Positions 46,879 through 57,253 are shown, numbered from the stretch's first letter. The stretch is 64,000 bases of DNA from Ochrobactrum quorumnocens (GCF_002278035.1 NZ_CP022604.1:1054001-1118000), one strand, 5' to 3'. Notes: a model not told the origin generated them from the letters alone. Made by a program: numbers and translations.

Positions 46879-48103
46879 CTGCAGGCAAATCCGCAAGACT
46901 GAGCTTGCGGAAATCGCCGCCGCTTGGATTCTGGAACGGATAGAGGCCGAATTCCGGCATCACTGCATAGAGATGGTCGAAAATATCGGACTGGATCTGT
47001 TCGTAAGATGCCCAGACGGTCGTATTGGTGAAACAGTAGATTTCGAGCGGCAAACCAGCCGGCGTCGGGTCCATCTGGCGCACGAGTAGGGTCATGCCCT
47101 TGTGAACGCCGGGATGGTTCCGCAGATAGGTCTCTACATAAGCGCGGAACGTGCCAATATTGGTGAAGCGACGTGTATTGACCGGGTTCTTTGCCTTGTC
47201 GCCAAGCTTCGCATTCCAGTCGGCAATTTCCTTTTCCTTCTTCGACAGGTAGCCTGTGAGCTGATCGATGGAAGTAAGGCTTTGAAGTTCACCTTCGCTT
47301 AGAAAGCGTATGGTCGCCTGATCGATAAACAACGCTCGTTTGATACGTCGGCCACCAGACTGCTGCATTCCGCGATAGTTTTTCATCGGCTCGGTGATGA
47401 GTTTACGGATGGGAATAGTAGTGATTGTCTTATCGAAGTTCTGTACCTTCACCGTATAAAGTGCGATCTCGACCACATCGCCATTGGCGTCGAGATTTTT
47501 CATCTCAATCCAATCTCCGACGCGAACCATGTTCGATGAAGCAATCTGCATACTGGCAACCAGTGAGAGCAGCGTATCCTGAAACACTAGAATAAGAACC
47601 GCAGCCATGGCACCCACACCAGACAGCAGGATCACAGGCGATCGATCAAGAAGCGTCGCGATGATCAACACGATCGCAATAATGTAGATTACGAGCTTGC
47701 TAACCTGAATATAGCCCTTGATCGGTCGGTCTTTAGACTCTTCCCGGCGGCTATAAAGCGTATCAACCACACTCAGAACAGCGCTTACCGTGAAAGCCAG
47801 CGTCAGAATAATAAATGCAGTCGCTACATTGCTGATTACCGTCAGCGCAGTTTGAGGCAATTCAGGTACAGCTGCGATGCCCGACGAAATGATCAACGCA
47901 GGAACGATATTGGCCAGATGCCCAATCACGCCGTTTTTCTTGAGTTCTTCGTCCTGACCGAAAGGTGTTCGTTGAACGATCCTATCTAGAACCTTCAATA
48001 GTATCGCTTTGATAAGGAAGTTTGCGACAAACGCCGCAAGAAAAAGACCGCCAAGTGACGCAACCGTCTGCGCCCAGGGATGGGCAATAAAGAATTCCGA
48101 CAA
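46862..48103 (-). CDS. MscS-family mechanosensitive channel (YbdG-like)
   Basis: A 413-residue inner-membrane protein with about five hydrophobic segments: 10-35, 60-80, 95-120, 150-165 and 170-200. The pore-lining helix region is ILLSGVGAMAAVLILVFQDTLLSLVASMQ (Gly/Ala-rich), followed by the MscS beta-domain start SSNMVRVGDWIEM near 197-209. The loop VDTLYSRREESKDRPIKGYI is typical of the larger YbdG/MscM group. It is likely an osmotic safety valve of small conductance. It converges on the serine hydrolase gene with a 17-bp overlap. Confidence 0.9.
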   Translation of the reverse strand: MSEFFIAHPWAQTVASLGGLFLAAFVANFLIKAILLKVLDRIVQRTPFGQDEELKKNGVIGHLANIVPALIISSGIAAVPELPQTALTVISNVATAFIILTLAFTVSAVLSVVDTLYSRREESKDRPIKGYIQVSKLVIYIIAIVLIIATLLDRSPVILLSGVGAMAAVLILVFQDTLLSLVASMQIASSNMVRVGDWIEMKNLDANGDVVEIALYTVKVQNFDKTITTIPIRKLITEPMKNYRGMQQSGGRRIKRALFIDQATIRFLSEGELQSLTSIDQLTGYLSKKEKEIADWNAKLGDKAKNPVNTRRFTNIGTFRAYVETYLRNHPGVHKGMTLLVRQMDPTPAGLPLEIYCFTNTTVWASYEQIQSDIFDHLYAVMPEFGLYPFQNPSGGDFRKLSLADLPAVTAKP

Positions 48104-48202
48104 TAGATTTTCCCGAACGAGCTAAACCAAATGATCTGGTGATTGTGAAACAGTGGTAATTGGATGAACTTCTGAAATCAACCTTTGTACCTCATTTCAA
48201 AT

Positions 48203-48231
48203 AAAAGCCCCGGCCAGAGGCCAGGACTTTT
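48203..48231 (-). terminator. Probable terminator downstream of the PRC-barrel gene
   Basis: AAAAGCCCCGGCC-AGA-GGCCAGGACTTTT is a long hairpin with two internal mismatches. On the minus strand, which carries the upstream gene, it ends in TTTTAT. Confidence 0.65.
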
Positions 48232-48258
48232 ACCCATACAGTATTCAAGGATATAGCT

Positions 48259-48849
48259 TTACTGCGCAGGAGCAGGTGTTGCTGGCGCTGGAGCAGGATC
48301 AGCCGTCGACGCGTCAGTCGCCGGAGTCTCTGTCTCACCTGTTGCGGCTTTATCCGCTACACCGTCGGCAAAGAGTGCCGAACGATCAAAAGTCGGTGCC
48401 TCGGTCAGCTGCTCCTTCGTGGCCTTGATAACCAACCACTTTTTGCCGTCGCTTCGCGTTGCAAGCTGCAACTGATCAGGGCTCACGGCAACGTCCTTCT
48501 CGCCGACACCAAGGAAGCCACCGACACCAATCACGGCTGCCTGAATTTCACCTTCAGGGCTGGTGATCAAATCGTTGAGCTTGCCAACAGAGGCAGCATC
48601 GGCTGCGTCGCTCTCATAAACGGTTTGACCGATAAAGCTTGATACAAGGAGTTGTCCATCCTTCGGCTCAACAAAGCCAACCTTATCGGTACCTTCAGAA
48701 GGCGGACTGCCAAACATGTTCTGAGATGAAACTGGAAGCTCTGCTGCTGCAGGCGCTGCTTCTGTCGGCGCCGGAGTTGCAGTCTGTGCAAAAGCTGATC
48801 CACCGATAAACAGTGCACACGTCGTTGTCAGAAGTGTTGTTCTAAGCAT
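48259..48849 (-). CDS. Exported PRC-barrel domain protein
   Basis: A 196-residue product with a signal peptide ending near SAFAQ (about residue 22) and an Ala/Pro-rich spacer. A PRC-barrel domain spans about 65-150 (LLVSSFIGQTVYES; IQAAVIGVGGFLGVGEKDVAV), and the tail is rich in Ala, Pro and Thr. PRC-barrel domains usually bind RNA or proteins; exported versions are common in rhizobia but of unknown role. AGGAG lies 6 nt before the ATG at 48849, which decides against the in-frame ATG at 48855. The gene stands alone between two terminators. Confidence 0.88.
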   Translation of the reverse strand: MLRTTLLTTTCALFIGGSAFAQTATPAPTEAAPAAAELPVSSQNMFGSPPSEGTDKVGFVEPKDGQLLVSSFIGQTVYESDAADAASVGKLNDLITSPEGEIQAAVIGVGGFLGVGEKDVAVSPDQLQLATRSDGKKWLVIKATKEQLTEAPTFDRSALFADGVADKAATGETETPATDASTADPAPAPATPAPAQ

Positions 48850-48989
48850 AACCATCTCCTTTATACGCTCGGTTGCATTAGTTGAACGTAGAGATGTGCA
48901 TTGAGTTCCGAAATTTTTATAAATTTTATGAAAAATTGGGATATTGATGAGAGATATAAATCAGCAAAGAATATACTATAGAAACAAAA

Positions 48990-49011
48990 CAGGCCGGTTT
49001 TACCCGGCCTG
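48990..49011 (-). terminator. Terminator of nrdJ
   Basis: An 8-bp perfect stem CAGGCCGG/CCGGCCTG with a 6-nt loop is followed on the minus strand by TTTTGTTTC. It lies about 27 bp after the nrdJ stop. Confidence 0.85.
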
Positions 49012-49037
49012 CCTTTTATATTTAATCTAAATGAAGA

Positions 49038-52000
49038 TTAACTGCAGCCACTTGTAGCACCACATGTATCACACTTGAGGCAAGTGCCGTTACGAACCAT
49101 TGTGAAGTTCTGGCACTCCGTGCAGCTGTCACCCGTATAGCCCTGCATCATCGATTTAATACGGCGATCAGCTTCAATCTTCTTGGCCGCGTTTGTCGTT
49201 TCAGCTCGAGCAGATGCCGCATCAGCTGCCGCCTTGTCAGAAAACAGCTCAGTCGCTGCCTGATTTTCTGGCTGGGCCGCTGGGGTTGGCTGCTCTTCAA
49301 ACTCACGCTTGAATGCCGTTGCACCGTCTGTCACCAGACCAACAGTGCCCGCGCGAGGAGAAGAGGACTTCAACGTCGTCACATTCGAACCTTGTGGCGC
49401 AGATGTAACCGACCCCTTCGATTCATTTCCCGGCTGAGTGTTTGATACCAAGGTCGGCTTGTAGCCACGCGTCCAGCCAGTTGAAACGAGGTTGGTCTTA
49501 CCTTCCTGGATGCCCTTACCAAGCGCCGTGTTGGAGAAATCACTCGTATCGACATGAGCGAGATCGTTTCGGCCAAGATAGGATACAGCCAGTTCGCGGA
49601 AGACATAGTCGATGATCGACGTTGCCGTCTTGATCGCGTCGTTGCCGATGACCATGCCAGCAGGCTCAAACTTCGTGAAGGTAAATGCCTCGACATATTC
49701 TTCGAGCGGCACGCCATATTGAAGACCGAGCGATACGGCGATAGCAAAATTGTTCATCATTGCACGGAAAGCGGCGCCTTCCTTATGCATATCGATGAAG
49801 ATTTCGCCAAGACGACCGTCACCAAACTCACCGGTGCGCAGGTAAACCTTGTGGCCACCAACAACGGCCTTCTGCGTATAACCCTGACGACGGTTCGGCA
49901 GCTTGTCACGCTCGTGAACGATTTTTTCGATAACCTTTTCAACAACGCGCTCTGTGATCTGAACAGCACGAGCAGCTGCAGGTGCTTCGATCAGTGCTTC
50001 AACCGCATCATCTTCGTCCTCGTCGTCAGCGATAAGCGATGCATTGAGCGGCTGTGAAAGCTTGGAGCCGTCGCGATAAAGTGCATTGGCCTTGAGCGCG
50101 AGCTTCCACGAGAGCATGTAAGCGCTCTTGCAGTCTTCAACAGTCGCTTCATTCGGCATGTTGATCGTCTTCGAGATCGCACCGGAAATGAACGGCTGTG
50201 CTGCGGCCATCATCCAGATGTGGCTTTCAACCGAAAGATAGCGCTTGCCGATCTTGCCGCAAGGATTGGCGCAATCAAACACAGCATAATGCTCTTGCTT
50301 GAGGAAAGGGGCACCTTCAAGCGTCATCGCACCGCAAACATGAACGTTTGCTGCTTCGATTTCCTTCTTCGCAAAACCGAGTGCCGGAAGCATTTCAAAC
50401 GAGAAATCATTGAGCTGCTCATCGGTAAGCTTCAACACGTCCTTGCAGAAATCTTCGCCAAGCGTCCACTTATTGAAAGCGAACTTGATGTCGAACGCAC
50501 TTTTGAGGGCTGCGTTGAGTGTCTCAATCTTTTCGTCAGTAAAGCCCTTGGCCTTCAGTGTCGAAGGATTGACGCCCGGTGCCTGATTAAGGTTGCCGTG
50601 ACCAACTGCATAAGCTTCGATTTCAGCAATCTGGCTTTCCGAATAGCCGAGCGTGCGTAGCGCTTCAGGAACTGCACGATTGATGATCTTGAAGTAACCG
50701 CCGCCAGCAAGCTTCTTGAACTTCACCAGTGCAAAGTCAGGTTCAATACCAGTGGTATCGCAATCCATGACAAGGCCGATGGTGCCAGTTGGCGCGATAA
50801 CAGTTGCCTGTGCATTGCGGTAGCCGTGTTGCTGTCCAAGTTCCAGCGCCTTGTCCCATGCAGCGCGTGCATGAGCGATCATGTTCTGATCAGGACAATC
50901 TTCAGCAATCAAGCCAACCGGATTAACAGCAAGGCCTTCATAACCGTCGTTCTCGCCATAGGCGGCGCGGCGGTGATTGCGAATGACGCGCAGCATGCTT
51001 TCTGCATTTGGCTCATAACTCGGGAAGGTTCCCAGTTCCTTGGCCATTTCAGCCGAAGTGGCATAGGCCACACCAGTCATGATAGCGGTGAGGGCACCGC
51101 AGATCGCACGACCTTCATCGGAGTCGTAAGGAATACCAGACGTCATCAGCAAACCGCCGATATTGGCATAGCCAAGGCCGAGCGTGCGGTATTCGTAAGA
51201 GAGACGAGCAATTTCCTTGGAAGGAAACTGCGCCATCATCACCGAAATTTCGAGAACCATTGTCCAGAGACGTGCAGTGTGTTCATACGCTGCAATATCG
51301 AACGAGCCGTCCTTGTTGCGATAGGTCAGCAGGTTGATTGACGCCAGATTACAAGCCGTGTCATCAAGGAACATATATTCCGAGCACGGATTGGACGCAC
51401 GGATTGGACCAGCCGCAGGGCAGGTGTGCCAATCGTTCATCGTGGTGTTGAAGTGAAGCCCCGGATCAGCCGAAGCCCAGGCGGCATAACCAATCTTTTC
51501 CCAAAGATCGCGCGCCTTGAGGGTCTTCATGACGCGGCCATCGCGACGTGCGGTCAGGTTCCAATCGCTGTCATTTTCAACGGCGCGCAGGAACTCATCC
51601 TTGAGCGATACCGAGTTGTTCGAGTTCTGGCCTGAAACAGTCAGATAGGCTTCTGAATCCCAGTCTGTGTCGTAGGTCTTGAACTGAATATCCGTATAAC
51701 CCTGACGCGCGAACTGAATAACACGCTTCACATAGTTTTCAGGAACCTGATTCTTCTTTGCAGCCTTGATTTCGCGCTTGAGAGCCGGGTTCTTAGAAGC
51801 ATCAAAGCAGTCGTCATTGTCGGCTTCGCAATTGACACAAGCCTTCATGATCGCAGCCAGATGCTGCTTGACGATCTTGGAACCGGTTACGAGGGCAGCA
51901 ACCTTCTGCTCTTCCTTCACCTTCCAGTCGATATAGTCTTCAATATCAGGATGGTCGACATCAACAACCACCATCTTGGCGGCGCGGCGGGTTGTGCCGC

Positions 52001-52811
52001 CTGATTTGATCGCGCCCGCTGCGCGGTCGCCGATCTTGAGGAAGCTCATAAGACCCGACGACTTCCCGCCGCCTGAAAGCTTTTCGCCCTCGCCACGCAG
52101 ATGGGAGAAATTGGAACCCGTGCCGGAGCCATATTTGAAGAGGCGCGCTTCACGAACCCAGAGGTCCATGATGCCACCTTCATTGACGAGGTCATCGCCA
52201 ACCGACTGAATGAAGCAGGCATGCGGCTGCGGATGTTCGTAAGCGGACTTCGATTTCGTCAGCTTGCCGGTCTGCCAGTCAACATAGAAGTGGCCCTGAC
52301 CAGGACCGTCGATACCATAGGCCCAATGCAGACCCGTATTGAACCATTGCGGGCTGTTTGGTGCCACACGCTGCGTTGCGAGCATATAAGCGAGCTCGTC
52401 GCGGAAAGCGTTCGCATCTTCTTCGGAATTGAAATAACCGCCCTTCCAGCCCCAATAGGTCCAGGTGCCGGCCAGGCGGTCGAAAACCTGACACGCATCC
52501 ATTTCAGAACCGAAACGCTCATTCTCAGGAAGCTTGGTCAGGGCGCCTTCATCCGGAACAGAGCGCCAGAGCCACGATGGAACATCGTTCTCTTCAACCT
52601 TTTTCAGACGGGCAGGGACACCGGCTTTGCGGAAATATTTCTGGGCAAGAATGTCTGCAGCCACCTGACTGAACTGCGCCGGAACATTGATGTTCTCAAG
52701 GCGAAATACGACAGAGCCATCGGGATTCTTGATCTCACTCGTCGCCGTGCGGAATTCGATCTCCGCATAGGCCGACTGGTTTTCTTTTGTGAAACGGCGT
52801 TCGATCTTCAT
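49038..52811 (-). CDS. nrdJ: Adenosylcobalamin-dependent ribonucleoside-diphosphate reductase, class II
   Basis: Makes deoxyribonucleotides using vitamin B12 as radical source. The 1257-residue product is the long rhizobial form. Motifs include [15 protein letters not shown] [21 protein letters not shown] near 127-148 in the N-terminal part, [16 protein letters not shown] near 250, [20 protein letters not shown] near 470, and [19 protein letters not shown] near 685. The C-terminus has the zinc-ribbon-like CTECQNF...[13 protein letters not shown] tail supplying redox-active Cys. The ATG at 52811 after GGGACAG is preferred to the ATG at 52820. A palindrome resembling an NrdR box lies just upstream. 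No B12 riboswitch motif was recognised in the leader. Confidence 0.96.
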   Translation of the reverse strand: MKIERRFTKENQSAYAEIEFRTATSEIKNPDGSVVFRLENINVPAQFSQVAADILAQKYFRKAGVPARLKKVEENDVPSWLWRSVPDEGALTKLPENERFGSEMDACQVFDRLAGTWTYWGWKGGYFNSEEDANAFRDELAYMLATQRVAPNSPQWFNTGLHWAYGIDGPGQGHFYVDWQTGKLTKSKSAYEHPQPHACFIQSVGDDLVNEGGIMDLWVREARLFKYGSGTGSNFSHLRGEGEKLSGGGKSSGLMSFLKIGDRAAGAIKSGGTTRRAAKMVVVDVDHPDIEDYIDWKVKEEQKVAALVTGSKIVKQHLAAIMKACVNCEADNDDCFDASKNPALKREIKAAKKNQVPENYVKRVIQFARQGYTDIQFKTYDTDWDSEAYLTVSGQNSNNSVSLKDEFLRAVENDSDWNLTARRDGRVMKTLKARDLWEKIGYAAWASADPGLHFNTTMNDWHTCPAAGPIRASNPCSEYMFLDDTACNLASINLLTYRNKDGSFDIAAYEHTARLWTMVLEISVMMAQFPSKEIARLSYEYRTLGLGYANIGGLLMTSGIPYDSDEGRAICGALTAIMTGVAYATSAEMAKELGTFPSYEPNAESMLRVIRNHRRAAYGENDGYEGLAVNPVGLIAEDCPDQNMIAHARAAWDKALELGQQHGYRNAQATVIAPTGTIGLVMDCDTTGIEPDFALVKFKKLAGGGYFKIINRAVPEALRTLGYSESQIAEIEAYAVGHGNLNQAPGVNPSTLKAKGFTDEKIETLNAALKSAFDIKFAFNKWTLGEDFCKDVLKLTDEQLNDFSFEMLPALGFAKKEIEAANVHVCGAMTLEGAPFLKQEHYAVFDCANPCGKIGKRYLSVESHIWMMAAAQPFISGAISKTINMPNEATVEDCKSAYMLSWKLALKANALYRDGSKLSQPLNASLIADDEDEDDAVEALIEAPAAARAVQITERVVEKVIEKIVHERDKLPNRRQGYTQKAVVGGHKVYLRTGEFGDGRLGEIFIDMHKEGAAFRAMMNNFAIAVSLGLQYGVPLEEYVEAFTFTKFEPAGMVIGNDAIKTATSIIDYVFRELAVSYLGRNDLAHVDTSDFSNTALGKGIQEGKTNLVSTGWTRGYKPTLVSNTQPGNESKGSVTSAPQGSNVTTLKSSSPRAGTVGLVTDGATAFKREFEEQPTPAAQPENQAATELFSDKAAADAASARAETTNAAKKIEADRRIKSMMQGYTGDSCTECQNFTMVRNGTCLKCDTCGATSGCS

Positions 52812-52829
52812 CTGTCCCATCCAAACGTT

Positions 52830-52839
52830 CTATATATAG
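52830..52839 (-). promoter_or_regulatory. NrdR-box-like palindrome upstream of nrdJ
   Basis: CTATATATAG equals the core of the NrdR consensus (CWATATATWG), located 18 bp before the nrdJ ATG. The flanking ACA/TGT bases of a full box are absent, and a second box at the usual spacing of about 31 bp was not found. It could instead be part of a -10 region. Confidence 0.4.
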
Positions 52840-53500
52840 TAGCTGGACTGATAAATTTCAGCCCCGGCGCGCCAGCCACGGTATGTGTCTCGCATATTTG
52901 TTTCGAACGTCCTCCCATGCGGGAGGGCAATCAGGTTGAGGAGCGTATGCTCCCCGAAAATTCACTCAGACATAATACCTCGAGAGAGGCATGTCTGACA
53001 TTCCAGCCATTTGGCCAGCTTATTCAAACTTGTATGAGCTTGCGGATAAGTTTTCACTATCTGGTATGTTATCATGATTGGAAATACTAAATCTAGTATT
53101 AATACGACATCGACACCAACAAAACTCATTCCTATTGCAGAGCTAACGTCCTGAATTTCCGACGCAAAAAATCTCGCGCGATACACGTCTCTTCGACGCA
53201 ACGCCCGCTCTGAACTCGACAAATTTGAAGAAAAGACCGACTGAATCTTTACGCTCGGCCACGCTACTTACGCAACGACACTTTCATAAAAAACGACTCG
53301 GCCATGAGCGTCAAGCATTGGTTTACTATAAGGCGGCAGACGCTAGATATTGTGAGAAAGCTTTGCGAGGAAATGTGGATAACGGGGAGAATGACAGTTA
53401 TATGAAAGACAGCGCGGTTTATTGCGAGACACATGCTGATCCGCAACACTGGAGCGAGTTTCGGTCTGATTGAAACAAATCGGCGCTCTATTTTCTGGTT
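52840..53500. other. Long non-coding region upstream of nrdJ
   Basis: About 660 bp with no convincing gene. It contains two GC-rich hairpins in the minus-strand leader of nrdJ: GGAGCATACGCTCC near 52939-52953 and CCTCCC-GCAT-GGGAGG near 52912-52927. Short frames at 52962-53222 and 53225-53473 have no family resemblance and poor start contexts. Confidence 0.5.
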
Positions 53501-53502
53501 TT

Positions 53503-53602
53503 AAAGCATTTCCCGCAAAAAAGTGCGAAGCGGTTTTGCGTAGGATAATGCGTCAAAATAAATAGTTACAGCGGTTCAGTCTTAACTGGAACCGCTGTAA
53601 GA
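53503..53602 (+). repeat. Mosaic intergenic repeat (GCATTTCC left arm plus right arm)
   Basis: AAAGCATTTCCCGCAAAAAA, GTGCGAAGCGGTTTTGCG, the GGATAATGCG return arm and the right-arm segment ACAGCGGTTC ... GGAACCGCTGT. It lies upstream of the NUDIX gene 3' end. Confidence 0.85.
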
Positions 53603-53685
53603 AACACCTCACCGGAACGCCAATATATGTTTTGGGAATAGTCTGGAATAATCATTAGAGCGGTCCAAGCCCCGCATAGCGAGTA

Positions 53686-54174
53686 TTATTCAGCGGCAAT
53701 GGCCATACGCGAACCATCAAAATCCAGCAGAATGCGCTTAAGATCAACTTCATCCACCCGTTCAGCCGCCTCACGCGGCGAAACCCACTCGCAAACACGT
53801 TGATCACGTTCCGGCCAGTCTTTAGCGCGCTCAGCAAAGTGCAGGGCGTAGACAGCAACCGTAAACTGGTTGATGCATTCCGGCGGTAGATCATTCTTGC
53901 AGTAATCGAAGCTACCAATAGGCTGAGATGTTATCTCGCCGCGTATGCCAGCTTCCTCGAACGCCTCACGAGCAGCTGTTTCTGCCAGCGTGCGACCGAC
54001 TTGAGGCCATCCCTTAGGGATCACCCAACGGCCGGTTCCGCGACTGGTAATGACAAGAACCTGCAATTCCTGCGCTTCGTAGCGGTACACAAGTGCCGCA
54101 ACTTGCTGCAAACGACCGGAAGGCGTCAGAATACGCTTTTCCGTTGCAACAAATTTTTTGGCCTGTGTTTTCAC
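53686..54174 (-). CDS. NUDIX hydrolase
   Basis: A roughly 162-residue NUDIX protein, counted from a GTG at 54174 that follows GGTGGGAC. The frame is open to 54252, so a longer N-terminus is possible. The Nudix box reads GWPQVGRTLAETAAREAFEEAGI (two overlapping stretches), carrying the R-E-x2-E-E-x-G metal site. The preceding RWVIPKGWP and the C-terminal VCEWVSPREAAERV resemble diphosphoinositol-polyphosphate or ADP-sugar type hydrolases of alphaproteobacteria. Substrate cannot be assigned from sequence. Confidence 0.85.
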   Translation of the reverse strand: MKTQAKKFVATEKRILTPSGRLQQVAALVYRYEAQELQVLVITSRGTGRWVIPKGWPQVGRTLAETAAREAFEEAGIRGEITSQPIGSFDYCKNDLPPECINQFTVAVYALHFAERAKDWPERDQRVCEWVSPREAAERVDEVDLKRILLDFDGSRMAIAAE

Positions 54175-54371
54175 TGCGAAAGTCCCACCATTTTCCAAAC
54201 AGAATGGATTGATTCGCCAAAATGACAATGAATTTGTTCGACAACGCCTCACAATAAAAAGCGAAAAATGCTTTTATTTTTAAGGGCTTGCTGAAATTAA
54301 CGGTCGCACGGCTTCAAATCAATACCGTGCACTCCGCCTCCATCTGATTTCGGCAGACTTTCAATATAGTG

Positions 54372-54399
54372 TGATTGCGGCGGTTTTACCACCGCAATC
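54372..54399. terminator. Hairpin between gpt and the NUDIX gene
   Basis: GATTGCGGCGG-TTTTA-CCACCGCAATC is an 11-bp stem with one G:A mismatch. The plus-strand flank is moderately T-rich and the minus-strand flank less so. It lies 20 bp past the gpt stop and may end gpt transcription. Confidence 0.5.
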
Positions 54400-54418
54400 C
54401 GCTTTCATTTGTTTTCGT

Positions 54419-54916
54419 TTACCCGCGTTTTCCGCCAGCAATTGGTTCCTGATAGGTAAAGCCCATATCCCATGGGAAATAAATCCAGGTATCCTGCGAA
54501 ACTTCGGTCACGAATGTATCGACAAGCGGGCGGCCCTTTGGCTTCGCATAAACAGTCGCAAAATGCGCCTTTGGCATCATTTCGCGGACGATAGCCGCGG
54601 TCTTGCCTGTGTCCGTCAGATCATCGACGACAATCACGCCTTCACCATCATTTTCGAGAAGTGGAGCACTGATTCCCTTGAGAACCTCCATCTCGCCCTG
54701 CGATGTATAATCATGATAAGATGCAACGCAGACCGTTTCGATCAAACGGATGCCGAGCTCGCGGCAAACAATAGCGGCTGGGACCAATCCACCACGCGTG
54801 ATCGCGACAATGGCACGCCATTCGCGGTCCATATCGGCGATGCGCCAGGCGAGGGCGCGGGCATCACGGTGGAACTGATCCCAGGAAACGGGAAAGGCTT
54901 TATCGGGCAACGACAT
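54419..54916 (-). CDS. gpt: Xanthine phosphoribosyltransferase
   Basis: Salvages xanthine and guanine to nucleotides with PRPP. The 165-residue product has the PRPP-binding loop [14 protein letters not shown] near 83-96 and the N-terminal [19 protein letters not shown] typical of Gpt. The ATG at 54916 follows GGAGCG by 7 nt and gives the usual family N-terminus, so I prefer it to the ATG at 54949. It is a peripheral membrane enzyme in enterobacteria; the location here is presumed similar. It is monocistronic. Confidence 0.93.
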   Translation of the reverse strand: MSLPDKAFPVSWDQFHRDARALAWRIADMDREWRAIVAITRGGLVPAAIVCRELGIRLIETVCVASYHDYTSQGEMEVLKGISAPLLENDGEGVIVVDDLTDTGKTAAIVREMMPKAHFATVYAKPKGRPLVDTFVTEVSQDTWIYFPWDMGFTYQEPIAGGKRG

Positions 54917-55198
54917 CGAAACGCTCCATGGAAAATCCGGGAGTTTCACTCCGGACCTGTCAAACCAAAAATGCGCGATGGCTGTTGCCAGTCGCGCTGA
55001 ACTGTCTGGATCTGCAGCTTTCCTTCATGCGCGCACAGCACTCTAAATGCATGCAGCACAAGTATAGAAAGGCTTTCCGCCCGGCAATTTCAGCGCCGGG
55101 AAATGCTGATAACCGCAAATAAGCCTATCTTGCAAGAGCGGCGTGTGATCGCAGCCCCCGCTAATAACTAAAATTGAACTAAATAATTGCTGGAAACT

Positions 55199-55230
55199 AA
55201 ACGTCGGCCTGCGGGAACAGGCCGACGTTT
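55199..55230 (-). terminator. Terminator of the universal stress protein gene
   Basis: An 11-bp perfect stem ACGTCGGCCTG/CAGGCCGACGT, extended by A:T pairs, with a 6-nt loop. On the minus strand it is followed by TTTAGTTTCC. Confidence 0.8.
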
Positions 55231-55242
55231 CGAGAAAATGAT

Positions 55243-56088
55243 TTAACGCGAAAAAAGCGTCAGGATCGGCAAATCATTAAGCATCGCACGGGTCACGCCA
55301 CCAAAAACGAGTTCACGGAGCCTGGAGTGGCTATAAGCCCCCATGACTAAAAGGTCTGCACGTTCTGCAATAATATGCTCACGCACCACATCCTGTGCAT
55401 AACGATTATGCGACGGAAGCGGAGTTATACTGATGTCCAGCCCATGACGCGACAGAGCCTCAGCAAGCTCGCTTCCAGCAAGTGCTTCGTCTTCGCCTTC
55501 GCGTTCTGGCGGATCGACCCAGATAATTTCAGTCCGCCTTGCATGCTTCATCAGAGGGAGAGCATCAAAAGTCGCACGCGCCGCCTCACGCTTGCCATTA
55601 AACGCCACAACGATGCGATCCAGCGCCTCCATCGTGTGAACTGGTGCATAGGGCACCAACAATACTGGACAGCTGGAGTTAAACACCAGTGTATCAGCAG
55701 TTTCATCGTTGGTTGCGGGATCGTCTGGGTCAGGTTGACCCGCCACGAGCAATTCCGCACCCAGACATGACGTCAGAACACCATCAGCTGCGGTCCCTGT
55801 TTCGGAACGGGTAACGCGAAATTCGTGATTGGCACCCTGACGACGCATCTCTTCTTCGAAAAGGTGCTTTAGACGCTCCGATATTTCCTTATGCTGCTTG
55901 TCATGCAGCTCAAACATGCCCGGATCAATGAATCCGTTGGGATCGGCATACACAACAGGAGAGGGAACAGAGTAAAGTCCGATGACGTGCATGTCAGGCA
56001 TTCTGCGCATCAAAAGCGCAACTGCAGACAAAACCCGCTTCAACTCGGCTTCACTGCGGGAATAGGCGACCACCGTCTTGTAGGACAT
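55243..56088 (-). CDS. Universal stress protein with two UspA domains
   Basis: A 281-residue tandem UspA protein. Domain 1 spans about 1-140 (MSYKTVVAYSRSEAELKRVL), domain 2 about 155-281 (RIVVAFNGKREAARATFDAL). The C-terminal domain retains the ATP-binding G-x2-G-x9-G(S/T)-like region LVMGAYSHSRLRELVFGGVTR near 252-272. Such proteins respond to starvation and oxidative stress; the target is unknown. Transcribed alone, with a strong terminator directly downstream and an intergenic repeat upstream at 56128. Confidence 0.9.
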   Translation of the reverse strand: MSYKTVVAYSRSEAELKRVLSAVALLMRRMPDMHVIGLYSVPSPVVYADPNGFIDPGMFELHDKQHKEISERLKHLFEEEMRRQGANHEFRVTRSETGTAADGVLTSCLGAELLVAGQPDPDDPATNDETADTLVFNSSCPVLLVPYAPVHTMEALDRIVVAFNGKREAARATFDALPLMKHARRTEIIWVDPPEREGEDEALAGSELAEALSRHGLDISITPLPSHNRYAQDVVREHIIAERADLLVMGAYSHSRLRELVFGGVTRAMLNDLPILTLFSR

Positions 56089-56127
56089 ATCAGTTCTCCT
56101 TCCGGCTATATTTCCATTTTATCATAT

Positions 56128-56230
56128 AGAGCATTTCCGGCAAAAGTGTTTCGCGGTTTTGCATTGGATAATGCCTAGAAACAGATAGTTAGAGCTGCTC
56201 AATGATCTCCGCTTTAATTCAGGCTGCTCC
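56128..56230 (+). repeat. Mosaic intergenic repeat (GCATTTCC left arm plus right arm)
   Basis: AGAGCATTTCCGGCAAAAGT, CGCGGTTTTGCAT and GGATAATGCC form the left palindrome; AGAGCTGCTCAATGAT ... CAGGCTGCTCC forms a degenerate right arm. Its right end overlaps the stop codon of the minus-strand gene at 56219. Confidence 0.8.
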
Positions 56231-56977
56231 CTGCGTTTGCAAGGTGATGATCATCGCTTCGATTGCACTTACAGCAAGATCGATTTTTGTCTCATCGCTG
56301 CCCCGAACAACCAGCTCGGTGCTAAATCTACCGTTCTCGAATTTCGGATAAGAACCAATGATCGTTTCAGGATTTTCCTTCTGGATCGCCGTAAGCGGCG
56401 CACCAATGACGCCTTCGCCAAACGGGCAGGGAACAGCCTTCGACAAAAGTTTGCGCCCTGTTTTAAGCGTCGGCAGAACATTATCGAGCATCGCCTGAAA
56501 TACCGAAGGTACGCCAGCCATGACATAGACATTGCCGATATGAAAACCGGGGGCTGTCGAGACAGGGTTATCAATATGTTCGGAGCCTTGCGGCATGCGA
56601 GCCATACGCTTGCGTGAATCGGTGAACTCCAGCTCACGCTTGGCGTAATTCGCGGCAAGCATTTCCATTGCCTTTTCATCATAAATGCAAGGCACTTCAA
56701 AAGCGCGTGACACCGCGTCTGCAGTTATGTCGTCGTGGGTTGGGCCAATGCCGCCTGATGTGAAAACATAATCGAAACCGGGGCGCAAAGCATTAAGAGC
56801 CGTAACTATGGCGTCTTCATCGTCTGGAACAATGCGAACTTCTTTGAGATCAATGCCAGCAGCAGTCAGCACATCAGCCAGATGTCCAATATTCTTATCT
56901 TTCGTGCGTCCTGAGAGAAGTTCATCGCCAATTGCAAGCATTGCAGCCGTAACGGCTCGCTGCGGGGTATTCGTCAT
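56219..56977 (-). CDS. CinA N-terminal-type competence/damage-inducible protein (MoCF domain)
   Basis: A 252-residue protein of the molybdopterin-binding-like CinA N-terminal family. It shows AMLAIGDELLSGRTKDKN near 13-30 and the TSGGIGPTHDDITADAVSR motif near 75-93. The C-terminal amidase (PncC) domain of full CinA is absent, as in many alphaproteobacteria. Related enzymes act as ADP-ribose or CoA pyrophosphatases; the role here is not shown. The ATG at 56977 follows GGAG by 8 nt, and I prefer it over the frame extension to 57025. Its stop lies in the repeat at 56128-56230. Confidence 0.88.
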   Translation of the reverse strand: MTNTPQRAVTAAMLAIGDELLSGRTKDKNIGHLADVLTAAGIDLKEVRIVPDDEDAIVTALNALRPGFDYVFTSGGIGPTHDDITADAVSRAFEVPCIYDEKAMEMLAANYAKRELEFTDSRKRMARMPQGSEHIDNPVSTAPGFHIGNVYVMAGVPSVFQAMLDNVLPTLKTGRKLLSKAVPCPFGEGVIGAPLTAIQKENPETIIGSYPKFENGRFSTELVVRGSDETKIDLAVSAIEAMIITLQTQGAA

Positions 56978-57253
56978 GCCCAGACTCCATTCTGTGTCTT
57001 CACAGTTAATCCCCGGCAGACACATGCTGCAACTGATTTTCTCTGCGTTTCAAGCTGGAATCCTCTTGCAAGGCGAGATGCGCGATTATTCGTTTTGCAA
57101 TAACTTATTTGAGCCGAATTCGTTGCCAGCGATTTGTTGAATTTTTCGGGAACGCTCTTTCATAAATTTCCACTGTCATCAAAACCAGTTGTTACAAGTG
57201 CTGGAAACGGCTTGAATTTGCTTCACAAATCATGACATACAAACTCTCATGCT

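Noticed and set aside
52840..53000. B12 riboswitch in front of nrdJ
   Set aside because: Looked for because the enzyme uses cobalamin; the conserved B12-box and receptor motifs could not be found in the leader.
53225..53473. Plus-strand 82-residue frame as a gene
   Set aside because: There is no ribosome-binding site of quality, no recognisable domain, and the composition resembles non-coding sequence.
54253..54418. Small gene between the NUDIX gene and gpt
   Set aside because: Only a hairpin and AT-rich promoter-like sequence are present.
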